Part shown: positions 33,294 to 42,075 of the stretch, one piece after another
Position numbering within the stretch: the first letter of the stretch is position 1
Layout: every line of letters begins with the position of its first letter
DNA from: an uncultured Rhodopila sp.
GTDB lineage: Bacteria; Pseudomonadota; Alphaproteobacteria; Acetobacterales; Acetobacteraceae
DNA: 64,000 nt
Assembly (NCBI RefSeq): GCF_903944925.1
Contig: NZ_CAJATU010000063.1
Coordinates: forward strand, 1 to 64,000
Direction of reading: 5' to 3'
The notes under the pieces: model-generated
What the model saw: the letters and a program-made list of their open reading frames with translations, nothing else
Told to the model about the DNA's origin: nothing
The model's database searches: none
Program-made: the position numbers and the translations under genes

Positions 33294-34182
33294 CGTGACT
33301 TTTTCCTCGCCGTCGATGGCGCGGGACGTAACCGTCTACGCCGTCGCGGGAGACCGGGGAACGATCCTGAGCGTCGCCAAGGCGCATAAGATTCCCATTC
33401 CGTTCGATTGCCAGGACGGCGAGTGCGGGTCGTGCCTGGTCGAGGTCAAGCACCTCGATACCACAAAGAAATACGCCATTTCGCTGACCGAAAAGGAAAA
33501 GGAAGGCCTGCGCACCCTCGGCAAGATCACCAAGGAGGAGATCTACGAAGCCGAGGTCAATGACATGCCGCCGCGCTACCGGCTGGCCTGCCAGTGTTTC
33601 GTGCGCAACGAGGACATCCTTGTGTCGTTCGTAGGCGATGAAACGATACCGGCGCAGCCGCCGGGATTCTCCAAGGCGGCGAAGATCTACAAGGGCGGCA
33701 TCAAGCCCGCGACAATTCAGGAATTCCTGAGCTACGCGGTGAAGGTGGAGCAGGACGCGGCGATTCATTTCGACGAGTTGTCCACCGCGATGGAGTCCGT
33801 CGGCAACACCGCCGTGTCCAAGCTGTTCGCCCAGCTTGCGGCGTTCTCGCGTTTGCATCTGGCGGAAGCGCAGAAGCGCGCCGGCAAGGTCGATGCGCAT
33901 CTGGAGATTCCGCCCGACTATATGTGGCCGGATCATGTAACGCCGGAGCGGACGTCCTTGTGGGCCGGCGACCCGGCGCTGTCGCGCCTGGACGCGTTGC
34001 GTGCGGCGCTGCAGGGCGAGAAGAAGGGCTTCGAGTTCTATTACGCCGTGGCCGGGACTGCGACAGATCCGGATATCATCGCGTCGGCGAAGGAATTCGT
34101 GCACGAGGAAGCCGAGCACGTGAAGGTGCTGGAAGCCTGGATCACCCGGGAAGAGTGGGATTCGAAGCACCAGGCTGCCTGA
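33286..34182 (+). CDS. [2Fe-2S] ferredoxin-rubrerythrin/ferritin-like fusion protein
   Basis: A 298-residue two-domain protein starting at a GTG with AGGAG six bases upstream. Residues 14-118 are a plant/FeSII-type [2Fe-2S] ferredoxin with Cys42, Cys47, Cys50 and Cys102 or Cys104. Residues ~140-290 are a ferritin-like helical bundle with diiron-type Glu/His residues (VEQDAAIHFDEL; EKKGFEFYY; EEAEHVKVLEAW). The layout suggests oxygen or peroxide reduction, or FeSII-like protection of nitrogenase, with the ferredoxin feeding the diiron site. It is last in a NifA/sigma-54 unit and ends at a terminator. Function is inferred from domains and context. Confidence 0.85.
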   Translation: MSNVTFSSPSMARDVTVYAVAGDRGTILSVAKAHKIPIPFDCQDGECGSCLVEVKHLDTTKKYAISLTEKEKEGLRTLGKITKEEIYEAEVNDMPPRYRLACQCFVRNEDILVSFVGDETIPAQPPGFSKAAKIYKGGIKPATIQEFLSYAVKVEQDAAIHFDELSTAMESVGNTAVSKLFAQLAAFSRLHLAEAQKRAGKVDAHLEIPPDYMWPDHVTPERTSLWAGDPALSRLDALRAALQGEKKGFEFYYAVAGTATDPDIIASAKEFVHEEAEHVKVLEAWITREEWDSKHQAA

Positions 34183-34189
34183 TGCGAAC

Positions 34190-34213
34190 ACGGGCCGCTG
34201 CAAGGCGGCCCGT
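34190..34213 (+). terminator. Terminator after the ferredoxin-rubrerythrin gene
   Basis: ACGGGCCGC and GCGGCCCGT form a 9-base-pair perfect stem with a 6-base loop, followed by TTGCTT. It lies between two convergent genes and could act in both directions. Confidence 0.75.
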
Positions 34214-34218
34214 TTGCT

Positions 34219-34671
34219 TCAATCGATGACGTCGTCCCGCCCTTCGATCGCCATCATGGTCGCCGTCAGCAGGGCAATGAGTTTTTCGCGTCCGCCAGTG
34301 ACGGCGAACACCTCCGCCTGGGCCAGCGTTAGTGTCCGGCCTGCCTTCACAACCTTGCCGCGCGCCAGGATGAGCTCGCCGGCAGCCGGTGCAACGAGGT
34401 TGATCTTGAATTCAGTCGTCAGCACCCCTCTGCCGGGTGGCATCAGGCTGAGAGCGGCGTAACCCGCTGCGTTGTCGGCAATTGCACTGACCGCGCCGGC
34501 GTGCACAAAACCGTGCTGCTGGGAAATGGCCGGCCCGGGGCGGAGCGCGATCTCAACCAGGCCCGGGGCGACGCTGACGAGGGATGCCCCCAATGTGCGC
34601 ATCAGGCCTTGCTTTGCGAAGCTTGCCTGAATGCGCTCCCGCACAGCCGCACCGTCAAGTTCATCTGTCAA
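34219..34671 (-). CDS. PaaI-family hotdog-fold thioesterase
   Basis: A 150-residue single hotdog domain. HGFVHAGAVSAIADNAAGYAA is the PaaI/acyl-CoA thioesterase active-site helix, and GRGVLTTEFKINLVAPAAG and ILARGKVVKAGRTL follow. It probably hydrolyses acyl- or aryl-CoA thioesters; the substrate is unknown. It lies 69 bases downstream of the DUF2478 gene on the same strand and may be a distal member of the nifV unit or a separate gene. Confidence 0.85.
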   Translation of the reverse strand: MTDELDGAAVRERIQASFAKQGLMRTLGASLVSVAPGLVEIALRPGPAISQQHGFVHAGAVSAIADNAAGYAALSLMPPGRGVLTTEFKINLVAPAAGELILARGKVVKAGRTLTLAQAEVFAVTGGREKLIALLTATMMAIEGRDDVID

Positions 34672-34740
34672 AGCGATCCCTCCAACCCGGGAAGCGACCC
34701 TGATACGAGAGGTCCGCGACGGGGTCGAGGGCGAGCCGGC

Positions 34741-35298
34741 TTACGACGCGCCCCGCACCGATCGCGGAACGAACACCGGCCGGGAGGCACGCTGCGAGGC
34801 CGCCCAGGCCAGGATCGCATCCGCTTGCGGCGCCAGCACTTCGCTTGGTGTGCCCAGGAACGCGATCCAATCCGGCAACTGGATCGCCCGCACCGGCACC
34901 AGAAGCGGAATCCCCGCCAGCATCGCCTCGGCGAGTTCGGCGCGCATGCCGTGGCCGGCGACCTCCTCCTTGCCGAAGCGGCTGGCCAGCAGCAGATCCG
35001 GCTCGCTCGCAACCGCTGCCCGGAACGCCATCGTGGCGCGGGCCAGTGCGTCGCTGTCCAGGATGCAGCCTTGCACGCCCGGACCCCGCGGATCATCCAA
35101 CCGGATCGTCTCGCCTTCCGGCAACACGTCCAGCAACATCTCCCGCTTGCCCGGGGCCACCCGGGCGCCGAACCGTTGCAGCACGCCGGCGACGATGCGG
35201 CCGTTGCGGATCAGCGCCGCCACCGCGGTGGACAGGGCGGCATCGACGTCATCGCCCGGCCCATAGACGACAGCAGCAGTACGGAATTGAGCGCCCAT
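34741..35298 (-). CDS. DUF2478 protein, nifV-linked
   Basis: A 185-residue protein of the DUF2478 family, recognisable by AAVVYGPGDDVDAALSTAVAAL, a central RGPGVQGCILDSDALARAT and the C-terminal PLLVPVRAIQLPDWIAF. Family members are often encoded beside molybdate transport or nitrogenase genes and resemble a nucleotide-binding fold, but no clear P-loop is present here. It begins 5 bases after the nifV stop. A molybdenum-linked role is inference from context. Confidence 0.8.
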   Translation of the reverse strand: MGAQFRTAAVVYGPGDDVDAALSTAVAALIRNGRIVAGVLQRFGARVAPGKREMLLDVLPEGETIRLDDPRGPGVQGCILDSDALARATMAFRAAVASEPDLLLASRFGKEEVAGHGMRAELAEAMLAGIPLLVPVRAIQLPDWIAFLGTPSEVLAPQADAILAWAASQRASRPVFVPRSVRGAS

Positions 35299-35303
35299 CG
35301 GCC

Positions 35304-36455
35304 TTACTCCGCCCCAACCGCTAGCAGCGACATGACCTCGTCCCGGGTAACCGAACGCTTCACCCGTTCCGCATGCGCCCGCAGCCGCGTCAGCAGATCG
35401 GGGAGCAACGACTGCGGAATGTCCATGCCGCGCAGCGCGTCACGCAACGAAGCGGAGCCGGAGTGCTTGCCCAGCAGGATCTTCCGCTCGCGGCCGAACA
35501 GGGCCGGGTCCAGCGCCTCATACGTGCCGGGATCGCGCAGCAGGCCGCTGACATGGATGCCGGACTCATGCGTGAAGGCGGTCTCGCCGACGATCGGCTG
35601 GCCGTGCGGAATGGTGCGGTTGGCGGCGGCGGCTACCACCTCGGCCAGGTTCGGCAGTTCGGCCATCACGGTGCGGACGGAACCCAAACCGACCCGAGGG
35701 ATCGCGGCGGCGACCTGTTCCAGCGCGGCGTTGCCGGCCCGCTCGCCCAGGCCGAGCACGCACACGCTGGCGTGTGACGCCCCGCCGCGGAGCGCCGCCA
35801 GTGTATTGGCGGCCGCCAGGCCCAGGTCGTCGTGGCCGTGGAATTCCAGGTCCAGATCGGTGCGGGCCCGCAGGCGCCGGAACGTCGCGTCGGTGGTGAA
35901 GGGATCGAGCACGCCCAGCGTGTCGGCGAACCGGAATCGATAGGCGCCCGCGGCGGCGATGGCGTCCAGCACCCTTTGCAGGAAATCCTCATCCGCGCGG
36001 CTGGAATCCTCGCCGCCGACGGAGATCGTCAGGCCTTTGTCCAAGGCCAGCGGCACGACCCGGGCGATGCGGTCCAACACCTCCTGCCGGCCGCCGGGGT
36101 ATTTCGCGGCGATCTGCCGATCGGAGACGGACACCGACAGATTGGCGTAGCGCACGCCGGTGCGCAGCGCGGCGGCGACGTCGGCTTCGGTCATGCGGCA
36201 CCAGGCAGCGACACGGCTGCGCGGCGCGGCATGGACTGCGGCTTCAATGGCGGCGACTTCCTGCTCGCCCATCGCCGGGGTGCCGGCCTCGATCTCATCC
36301 ACACCGGCGGCTTGCAGCGCGGCGGCGATGGAGGCCTTCTCGGACGCGGTGAAGGCTACCCCGGGGGTCTGCTCGCCGTCGCGGAGCGTCGTGTCGTTGA
36401 TACAGAAACGCGGCGTAAGCTGTGGCACCGTCGGCACTCCTGTCGGTTCAGACAC
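35304..36455 (-). CDS. nifV: NifV homocitrate synthase
   Basis: A 383-residue enzyme of the alpha-isopropylmalate/homocitrate synthase family. The catalytic barrel signature is CINDTTLRDGEQTPGVAF near residues 18-35, and the metal-binding HxH is in LEFHGHDDLGLAAAN. It condenses acetyl-CoA with 2-oxoglutarate to homocitrate, the organic ligand of FeMo-co. The proposed start is a GTG 5 bases before the edge of the sigma-54 promoter region's leader; a second in-frame GTG lies 6 codons in. It heads the nifV-DUF2478 unit. Confidence 0.95.
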   Translation of the reverse strand: MSEPTGVPTVPQLTPRFCINDTTLRDGEQTPGVAFTASEKASIAAALQAAGVDEIEAGTPAMGEQEVAAIEAAVHAAPRSRVAAWCRMTEADVAAALRTGVRYANLSVSVSDRQIAAKYPGGRQEVLDRIARVVPLALDKGLTISVGGEDSSRADEDFLQRVLDAIAAAGAYRFRFADTLGVLDPFTTDATFRRLRARTDLDLEFHGHDDLGLAAANTLAALRGGASHASVCVLGLGERAGNAALEQVAAAIPRVGLGSVRTVMAELPNLAEVVAAAANRTIPHGQPIVGETAFTHESGIHVSGLLRDPGTYEALDPALFGRERKILLGKHSGSASLRDALRGMDIPQSLLPDLLTRLRAHAERVKRSVTRDEVMSLLAVGAE

Positions 36456-36461
36456 AGGGAT

Positions 36462-36476
36462 GCAAAGCTGGTGCCA
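36462..36476 (-). promoter_or_regulatory. -24/-12 (sigma-54) promoter of nifV
   Basis: The minus strand reads TGGCACCAGCTTTGC, matching the RpoN consensus at both doublets. It lies very close to the first GTG of nifV. The predicted transcription start is near 36450, so translation may actually begin at the internal GTG around 36437. Confidence 0.88.
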
Positions 36477-36519
36477 TGCCTCCGGGTGTGCGAAACCAAT
36501 ATCTTACGGGTCGCACGGG

Positions 36520-36535
36520 TGTCGGTTTACGGACA
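36520..36535. promoter_or_regulatory. NifA upstream activator sequence for nifV
   Basis: TGT-CGGTTTACGG-ACA is an exact NifA box about 44 bases upstream of the -24 element of the nifV promoter. It also marks the right edge of the nif island. Confidence 0.87.
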
Positions 36536-36688
36536 AAACGCGTTGATGAGGTCACGTCGGCCGCCGTTCAAGGTTCTGTCTGAGGCGGCCACCTTGACCG
36601 CCGGATTGTCGCGTTGTTCCTTATCTATCAGCGAGTATGGACGCGGTTCCAGGCGCGCAAACGCTCGCCAATGGGAAGGAACGGCTAA

Positions 36689-37684
36689 ATGCTGATCGTC
36701 GGCGATATCGGCGGCACCAAAACCCGGCTAGCGCTCGTCTCGCCGGAGCAGGGGCCGCGCACCTTTCTTGCCGAGCGGGAATACCACAGCGCTGATTTCC
36801 CGGGGCTGCAGCCGATCGTCGAGACGTTTCAGGCGGCGACGGGCGGCAGGGCGACGGGGGCGTGTTTTGACGTCGCCGGCCCGGTGCTCGACGGCCACGC
36901 GCATTTGACCAACCTGCCGTGGCAGCTTGACGAAGCCGCACTGGCCCGCGGCCTGAACCTGAAGCGCGTGAACCTGTTGAATGACCTGCGCGCCGTCGCG
37001 CACGCGGTGCCGCACCTCGAGCCGGACGAAACCGTCGTGATCAACGCTGGCACCCCGGAGCCGAACGGCCCCGTCGGCGTGGTCGCGCCGGGCACGGGGT
37101 TGGGCGAAGCATTCCTGATTTGGGGCGGCCAGGGCTACATCGCCTGCGCCTCGGAAGGCGGCCACGCGGATTTCGCGCCGATAAACAAGGTCCAGGCGGC
37201 GCTGTGGGCGTTCCTGATGGAGCGGTTCCACCATGTGGCGTACGAGCGTGTCTGCGCCGGCTCCGGACTGCCGAACGTCTACGACTTCGTGCGGTCGCGC
37301 AATCCGGCGCTGGAAAGCCCGGCCTTCGCGGCAGCGCTGAAAGCCGCGCCGGATCGTACGCCGGTTATCGTTGACGCGGCCGTGAGCGACGCGGCGAACA
37401 ACTCGCTGGCCGCGGAGACGCTGCGCATTGTGATCGACATTTGGGCGGCCGAGGCGGGTAACCTCGCGTTGAAGGTTTTGGCGACCGGCGGCGTCTACCT
37501 GGCAGGAGGCATGCCGCCGCGGGTCGTGCCGCTGCTTCAGGATGGCGCCTTCATGCGCGCTTTCACAGCCAAGGGGCGTTTCGCGGATTTGCTGGCCAAG
37601 GTGCCGGTCCATGTCGTCACGGTGAACGCCGCGCTGCTCGGCGCCGCGATTTACGGGCTGGAGCAAGCCGCCGGTCGGGACTAG
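36689..37684 (+). CDS. glk: Glucokinase (Glk family)
   Basis: A 331-residue ATP-dependent glucokinase of the bacterial Glk type. It has the phosphate motif [13 protein letters not shown] at the N-terminus, the sugar-binding [12 protein letters not shown] and [14 protein letters not shown] segments, and the [10 protein letters not shown] loop. It makes glucose 6-phosphate in the cytoplasm. AAGGAAC lies 7 bases before the ATG. It is followed 32 bases later by pgi, so the two likely form one sugar-entry operon. Confidence 0.95.
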   Translation: MLIVGDIGGTKTRLALVSPEQGPRTFLAEREYHSADFPGLQPIVETFQAATGGRATGACFDVAGPVLDGHAHLTNLPWQLDEAALARGLNLKRVNLLNDLRAVAHAVPHLEPDETVVINAGTPEPNGPVGVVAPGTGLGEAFLIWGGQGYIACASEGGHADFAPINKVQAALWAFLMERFHHVAYERVCAGSGLPNVYDFVRSRNPALESPAFAAALKAAPDRTPVIVDAAVSDAANNSLAAETLRIVIDIWAAEAGNLALKVLATGGVYLAGGMPPRVVPLLQDGAFMRAFTAKGRFADLLAKVPVHVVTVNAALLGAAIYGLEQAAGRD

Positions 37685-37716
37685 CTTGCCGCCACCAAGC
37701 GATAAGGAATTGGCAC

Positions 37717-39339
37717 ATGACCGCTCTCACTCAGACGCCAGCCTGGCAGGCGCTTGTCGCCCATCATGCCGAGATCAAGGACGTGCACTTGCGCCGGCTT
37801 TTCGCCGATGATCCGGCACGCGCCGAGCATTTTTCCGTCGAAGGCGCCGGGCTGTTCCTGGATTATTCGAAGAACCGCATCAGCGGCGAGACCATCCGCC
37901 TGCTGCTGCGGCTGGCCGAGGAACGCGAGGTGGCCCGGCGGCGGGAGGCGATGTTCTCCGGCGAGAAGATCAACACCACCGAACGCCGCGCCGTGCTGCA
38001 TGTGGCGTTGCGGGCGCCGCGCGGCACAACGATCGAGGTCGATGGCGTCGATGTCGTGCCGGAGGTGCACAAGGTGCTCGACGCGATGGCGGATTTCGCC
38101 ACGCGGCTGCGCAGCGGTGACTTCGCCGGCCATACCGGCAAGCGCATCCGCAATGTCGTCAATATCGGCATCGGCGGGTCGTACCTTGGCCCCGACATGG
38201 CCTATCGGGCGCTGCGTTCGTTCAGTGACCGGTCAATGACATTCCGCTTCGTCGCCAATGTTGATGGTGCGGACTTCCACGAGGCGACGCAGGATCTGGA
38301 TGCGGCCGAGACGCTGTTCATCATCTCCTCCAAGACTTTCACCACGCTGGAGACCATGACCAACGCCGCGACCGCGCGCGCCTGGCTGGTGGGCAAGCTC
38401 GGCAGCGACGCCGCGGTGGCCAAACATTTCGTCGCAGTCTCGACAAATATCGACGGTGTAACGAAATTCGGCATAGATCCCACCAACACTTTCGGCTTCT
38501 GGGATTGGGTCGGCGGCCGTTATTCCATGGACAGCGCCATCGGACTTTCGACGATGATCGCCGTGGGGCCGGAGAATTACCGTGCCCTGCTGGGCGGCTT
38601 CCATGCGATGGACGAACATTTCCGCACCGCCCCGGCGGCCCGGAACCTGCCGCTGCTGCTTGGGCTTCTTACTGTCTGGTACAACAATTTCTTCGGCGCG
38701 CAGAGCTACGGCGTGATGCCGTACGCGGCGCCGCTGGCGCGTTTCCCGGCCTATCTCCAGCAGTTGCAGATGGAGAGCAACGGCAAGCATGTTGATCTGG
38801 ACGGCAACGTTGTTAATTACGAAACGGGGCCGATCGTCTGGGGCGAGCCGGGGACGGATAGCCAGCACTCGTTTTTCCAGCTTTTGCACCAGGGCACGAA
38901 ACTCGTTCCTTGCGACCTGATCGGCTTCTGCCAGCCGCTGAGTCCGTTAACCGCACAGCACGATCTGCTGATGGCGAACCTGATCGCCCAGGCGGAGGCG
39001 CTGGCCTTCGGCAAGACCGAAGACGAACTGAAGGCGGAAGGATCGCCGGACTTCCAACGGCCGTTCCGGGTCATGCAAGGCAACCGGCCAACCAACATGA
39101 TCCTGGCGGAGAGGTTGGATCCGGCGACGCTCGGCAGCCTGGTGGCGCTGTACGAGCATAGCGTGTTCACCCAGGGCGCGATCTGGGGGATCGACAGCTT
39201 CGACCAGTGGGGCGTGGAACTCGGCAAGGCGCTGGCCAATCGGATCATTCCGGAGCTTGATCACGACAAGCAACCGAAGCTGGGGCATGATGCATCCACC
39301 AACGCGCTGATAAGCCGCTACCGCCGGCTTCGGGGCTAG
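37717..39339 (+). CDS. pgi: Glucose-6-phosphate isomerase
   Basis: A 540-residue phosphoglucose isomerase. The two family signatures are visible: [19 protein letters not shown] in the middle and [18 protein letters not shown] near the C-terminus. [16 protein letters not shown] is the sugar-phosphate-binding segment. It interconverts glucose 6-phosphate and fructose 6-phosphate in the cytoplasm. It lies directly downstream of glk, and its length is typical of the long bacterial/eukaryotic form. Confidence 0.97.
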   Translation: MTALTQTPAWQALVAHHAEIKDVHLRRLFADDPARAEHFSVEGAGLFLDYSKNRISGETIRLLLRLAEEREVARRREAMFSGEKINTTERRAVLHVALRAPRGTTIEVDGVDVVPEVHKVLDAMADFATRLRSGDFAGHTGKRIRNVVNIGIGGSYLGPDMAYRALRSFSDRSMTFRFVANVDGADFHEATQDLDAAETLFIISSKTFTTLETMTNAATARAWLVGKLGSDAAVAKHFVAVSTNIDGVTKFGIDPTNTFGFWDWVGGRYSMDSAIGLSTMIAVGPENYRALLGGFHAMDEHFRTAPAARNLPLLLGLLTVWYNNFFGAQSYGVMPYAAPLARFPAYLQQLQMESNGKHVDLDGNVVNYETGPIVWGEPGTDSQHSFFQLLHQGTKLVPCDLIGFCQPLSPLTAQHDLLMANLIAQAEALAFGKTEDELKAEGSPDFQRPFRVMQGNRPTNMILAERLDPATLGSLVALYEHSVFTQGAIWGIDSFDQWGVELGKALANRIIPELDHDKQPKLGHDASTNALISRYRRLRG

Positions 39340-39855
39340 CGCGGTTCGTAGCACCGGGGAGGCCGGGGTGATACCCGGCCAGCTTTCTGTCAGTGAAAAT
39401 CCTGGCCAACTGGCGATCGGTGCGGGGCCGTTGGCGGAAGGTCAGATGGCCAGGGCGGGTCGCCTGGCCAGACAGCGCCAAACGCCACTCTTACATCTGA
39501 CATGCGAGTCGCACGGCTGGTCGCCGGTGCCATCCAACCGGTCCGCCTCATATTCCAGGTAGATCGCGGTCAAATGCGCCAGATGCTGCGCGCCGCGTGT
39601 CCTGAGGTCGCCCGCCTGACGCAGCAGGCACTCGCGTATCGTCTCCGGTGCCATGTTTCACCCGTCATCGAAGGGTTTATCCTCTCATGGTTGCATAGGT
39701 TTTGTCAACACAATCATCTCTCCATCGTATCCCGCGGCACCTGGCCGTTGTTCGCAGCACAGGAATCCCGTCCGGCCAGACCCCGGCGGCAGTGGCAATC
39801 CTGGCCGCCCCGGTCTAGACTGCCAGGAGCGAACCCAATTGGAGCAAGGACCGCG
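39340..39855. other. Intergenic stretch between pgi and the FmdB-like gene
   Basis: This 516-base gap contains no gene I can support strongly. One 70-codon minus-strand frame at 39442-39654 could be a small protein and is listed separately. The rest is AT-richer around 39690-39735 and holds no clear terminator or repeat. Confidence 0.5.
39442..39654 (-). CDS. Possible small hypothetical protein
   Basis: A 70-residue frame (MAPETIRECLLRQAGDLRT...) in an otherwise empty gap. The first ~35 residues look helical and protein-like, while the C-terminal part is arginine- and cysteine-rich and less convincing. No family was recognised, and only a weak GGGTG lies upstream of the ATG. It may be a chance frame. 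Confidence 0.25.
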   Translation of the reverse strand: MAPETIRECLLRQAGDLRTRGAQHLAHLTAIYLEYEADRLDGTGDQPCDSHVRCKSGVWRCLARRPALAI

Positions 39856-40059
39856 ATGCCGTTATTCGACTATCATTGCACCGGATGCGACACCGAGTTC
39901 GAGACGCTGATACTGGGCAGTGAACAGCCGGAATGCCCGGAATGCGGAAGCACCGCGCTGGAGAAGTTGCTGTCCCGCGTCGCCGCCGAGCCGCGTGTGC
40001 CGGAACCGGTCGGGGCCTGCGGTTCCTGCGCGCAGTACGGCGCCTGCGCATCCGGTTAG
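39856..40059 (+). CDS. FmdB-type zinc-ribbon protein
   Basis: A 67-residue protein with the FmdB/CxxC zinc-ribbon: FDYHCTGCDTEFE and PECPECGSTALEKLLS form the two metal knuckles, followed by a glycine/cysteine tail (GACGSCAQYGAC). The ATG at 39856 is chosen because GGAGCAAGGA lies just upstream. These small proteins are annotated as putative regulators; the actual function is unknown. Confidence 0.85.
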   Translation: MPLFDYHCTGCDTEFETLILGSEQPECPECGSTALEKLLSRVAAEPRVPEPVGACGSCAQYGACASG

Positions 40060-40094
40060 GGCTGGACAGGGTCGCCCGTTCATAGACTGACGCG

Positions 40095-40541
40095 GTGCGC
40101 TTTATAGGCAACGCGGCCGCTGCCCCCGCCGTGCGAGGCGCCTATCTGCTGTTGGTGACGTTGCCCGAGCCGTTGAGCCTCACGCTTTCGGGTCGGCCCG
40201 AAGCAGAGTTGCAGCCGGGACGCTATCTTTATGCGGGATCCGCGCGCGGCCCTGGCGGGCTGCGATCCCGGCTTATGCGGCACCAGCGCGCCGACAAAAC
40301 GTTGCATTGGCATATAGATCGGCTTACCGTGGCGGGAACGGTGCAGGGCGCCTGGATTTTCCCCGGCGGGGATGAGTGCGCCATAATCGCTGCGCTGCGG
40401 CATCTGCCCGTACCGGTGCCAGGGTTCGGCAGCAGCGATTGCCGAGCCTGCGTCAGCCACCTGCTGCGGTGGCCGGATGGGACGGATGACATAGGCGATG
40501 TCTTGAAAAACGCCTGGGTTCCCCAGTCTGCAGCGATGTGA
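40095..40541 (+). CDS. GIY-YIG-type nuclease-like protein (DUF123)
   Basis: A 148-residue protein of the DUF123 branch of the GIY-YIG superfamily: GAYLLLVTLPEPLSLTL, then PGRYLYAGSARGPGGLRSRL, HWHIDRLT and a C-terminal GFGSSDCRACVSHLL. It starts at a GTG. The family resembles endonucleases, but its cellular role is unclear. It stands alone, 35 bases after the FmdB-like gene on the same strand. Confidence 0.88.
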   Translation: MRFIGNAAAAPAVRGAYLLLVTLPEPLSLTLSGRPEAELQPGRYLYAGSARGPGGLRSRLMRHQRADKTLHWHIDRLTVAGTVQGAWIFPGGDECAIIAALRHLPVPVPGFGSSDCRACVSHLLRWPDGTDDIGDVLKNAWVPQSAAM

Positions 40542-40817
40542 GGCGGTCCGGATCCCCGTGTCGCGGAACTCCCATGGGGCAGCCCGGCGCAGGCGCGGCG
40601 CGGCTTCGTCCGGATGAAGCGCTGTAACACGTCTGTGCCACGTATTATGGGTATTCAACGCTTATACGCGATGGTATGACGTGACCGCTGGGGTCCTACG
40701 AACTGCACGGCACGCGGCTGCCGGGCCTGGGATTCTTCTGAGCCTAAACCACGCGGAGCGTTGCGCCTAATGGAACTTTATCCTACTTTGCAGGTTCGTA
40801 ATCCAAGTCGAGGTGAG

Positions 40818-41450
40818 ATGCCGCAATCGGACGAGAGCGCCGATGGTTCGCCGCCCCATCCTCACAGTGATACCCATCATGCGGGTGAACTATCGATTGC
40901 TGTCGGCCGGAACCTCCGGCGCATTCGGACACGGCAGGGTTTTTCCCTGGAACGCCTCGCGAAAGCGTCGGGCGTCAGCCGCGCCATGCTCGGTCAGATC
41001 GAAACCGGCAAAAGCACCCCAACCATCGCGCTGCTGTGGAAAGTTGCCACCGCGCTGGGAGTGCCCTTCGCATCCCTGATCTCCACGCAGGACGAAACCG
41101 GCACCGTGGTCTTGCGGAAAAGCCACGAGAAACTGCTGAGTTCGTCCTGCGGGCGGTTTACCTCCCGTGCGCTGTTCCCCTTTGATGCGGAACGTAACGT
41201 TGAATTCTACGAACTCCGGATTGCCCCCTTTCACCTGGAACAAGCCGAGGCGCACGCGGCCGGCACACGGGAAAACCTGGTCGTCCAATCCGGCAGTGTC
41301 GAGATCACCGTGGGATCGGATCGTCCGGTGCTGTTGCGGAACGGCGACGCGATCATCTTCGACGCCGACGTTCCGCATTCATACCGCAACACCGAGGCCG
41401 CCGACGCTGTGCTCTACCTGGTCATGACTTACGTGGAACGCATTGGCTGA
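40818..41450 (+). CDS. XRE-family regulator with C-terminal cupin domain
   Basis: About 210 residues. The HTH is at IAVGRNLRRIRTRQGFSLER and LAKASGVSRAMLGQIETGK. A hinge with ALLWKVATALGVPFASL follows. The C-terminal cupin includes AHAAGTRENLVVQSGSVEI and GDAIIFDADVPHSYRN, which would bind a small ligand. The ATG at 40818 is preferred because GAGGTGAG lies directly upstream; an in-frame start at 40761 would add 19 residues. Regulators of this class usually control metabolic or efflux genes nearby, but no clear target is adjacent. Confidence 0.85.
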   Translation: MPQSDESADGSPPHPHSDTHHAGELSIAVGRNLRRIRTRQGFSLERLAKASGVSRAMLGQIETGKSTPTIALLWKVATALGVPFASLISTQDETGTVVLRKSHEKLLSSSCGRFTSRALFPFDAERNVEFYELRIAPFHLEQAEAHAAGTRENLVVQSGSVEITVGSDRPVLLRNGDAIIFDADVPHSYRNTEAADAVLYLVMTYVERIG

Positions 41451-41468
41451 GCGGCGAGCGAGACTTCG

Positions 41469-41942
41469 CTACCGCGTCAGCATTTCGATGAATGCGCGCA
41501 CCCTGGTCAGGATCTGGCCGCTTGCCGAGCCGACCTGAAACGATCCCTCCAGGAAGATGCTGGGAACGCCGTGGCGGTGGAAATATTCCGCCTGGATCTC
41601 GCGATGCACGCTGCCGAAAGAGCATCCGATATAGCCGTAGAACAGGATGCCCTGCGCGCCGAATTCCTGCCCGCGGCCGCCCACCCGGGCGAGGCGAACG
41701 AGTTTGCCTGTTGGAATCGGTGCGGTGGCGTTCGCTTCGAATTCCTCGATCAGCTCGTCTGGAACTTCTTCGCAGGCATCGGGCTTTCCGAAATAGGTGG
41801 ACAGGCAGCTAACGCAGCCGGCGCGGTCCGGCGTCGGGAACGCGCGACAACCGGCCGTGAACCTCTTCCAGCAGCGGGATCAACTCTTCCGCTTCCAGAG
41901 TCGCGGCGGCGCGGGTGATTTCCAGGAAGTCGCGCCCTAACC
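41469..41942 (-). pseudogene. Remnant of a 2-hydroxyacyl-CoA dehydratase/benzoyl-CoA reductase-type gene
   Basis: The minus strand encodes a C-terminal fragment of this family in two frames. One frame (about 41809-41940) gives LGRDFLEITRAAATLEAEELIP. Another (41469-41830) gives AGCVSCLSTYFGKPDACEE, GILFYGYIGCSFGSVHREIQ and GQILTRVRAFIEMLTR. A frameshift near 41820 joins them, and the N-terminal ~300 residues are absent. These enzymes normally carry a [4Fe-4S] cluster and act in anaerobic aromatic or amino-acid breakdown. The remnant is degraded, though an assembly error at the shift is possible. Confidence 0.65.
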
Positions 41943-42025
41943 TTGTTCGAAGGGATGGATGCGGTTTTTTCCAGGATGACGGTGTGCCCGCGTTTGGGCC
42001 ATCCCCGCTGGCACCTGCCGCGCCA

Positions 42026-42060
42026 AATGGCCCGGACAAGCCGGGCCATGACGGTAGGAC
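42026..42060. repeat. Copy of the GTCATGGCCGG dispersed palindromic repeat
   Basis: ATGGCCCGGACAAGCCGGGCC followed by ATGACGG is another copy of the repeat family seen near nifA and around the GIY-YIG gene at 47978. It abuts the 3' end of the membrane protein gene. Confidence 0.65.
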
Positions 42061-42075
42061 TCAAAGTATCTCGGA

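Noticed and set aside
29926-36535. Alternative (V- or Fe-only) nitrogenase genes or draT/draG
   Set aside because: NifD and NifK have Mo-type cofactor ligands, no delta subunit (vnfG/anfG-like) gene is present, and no frame resembles DraT or DraG.
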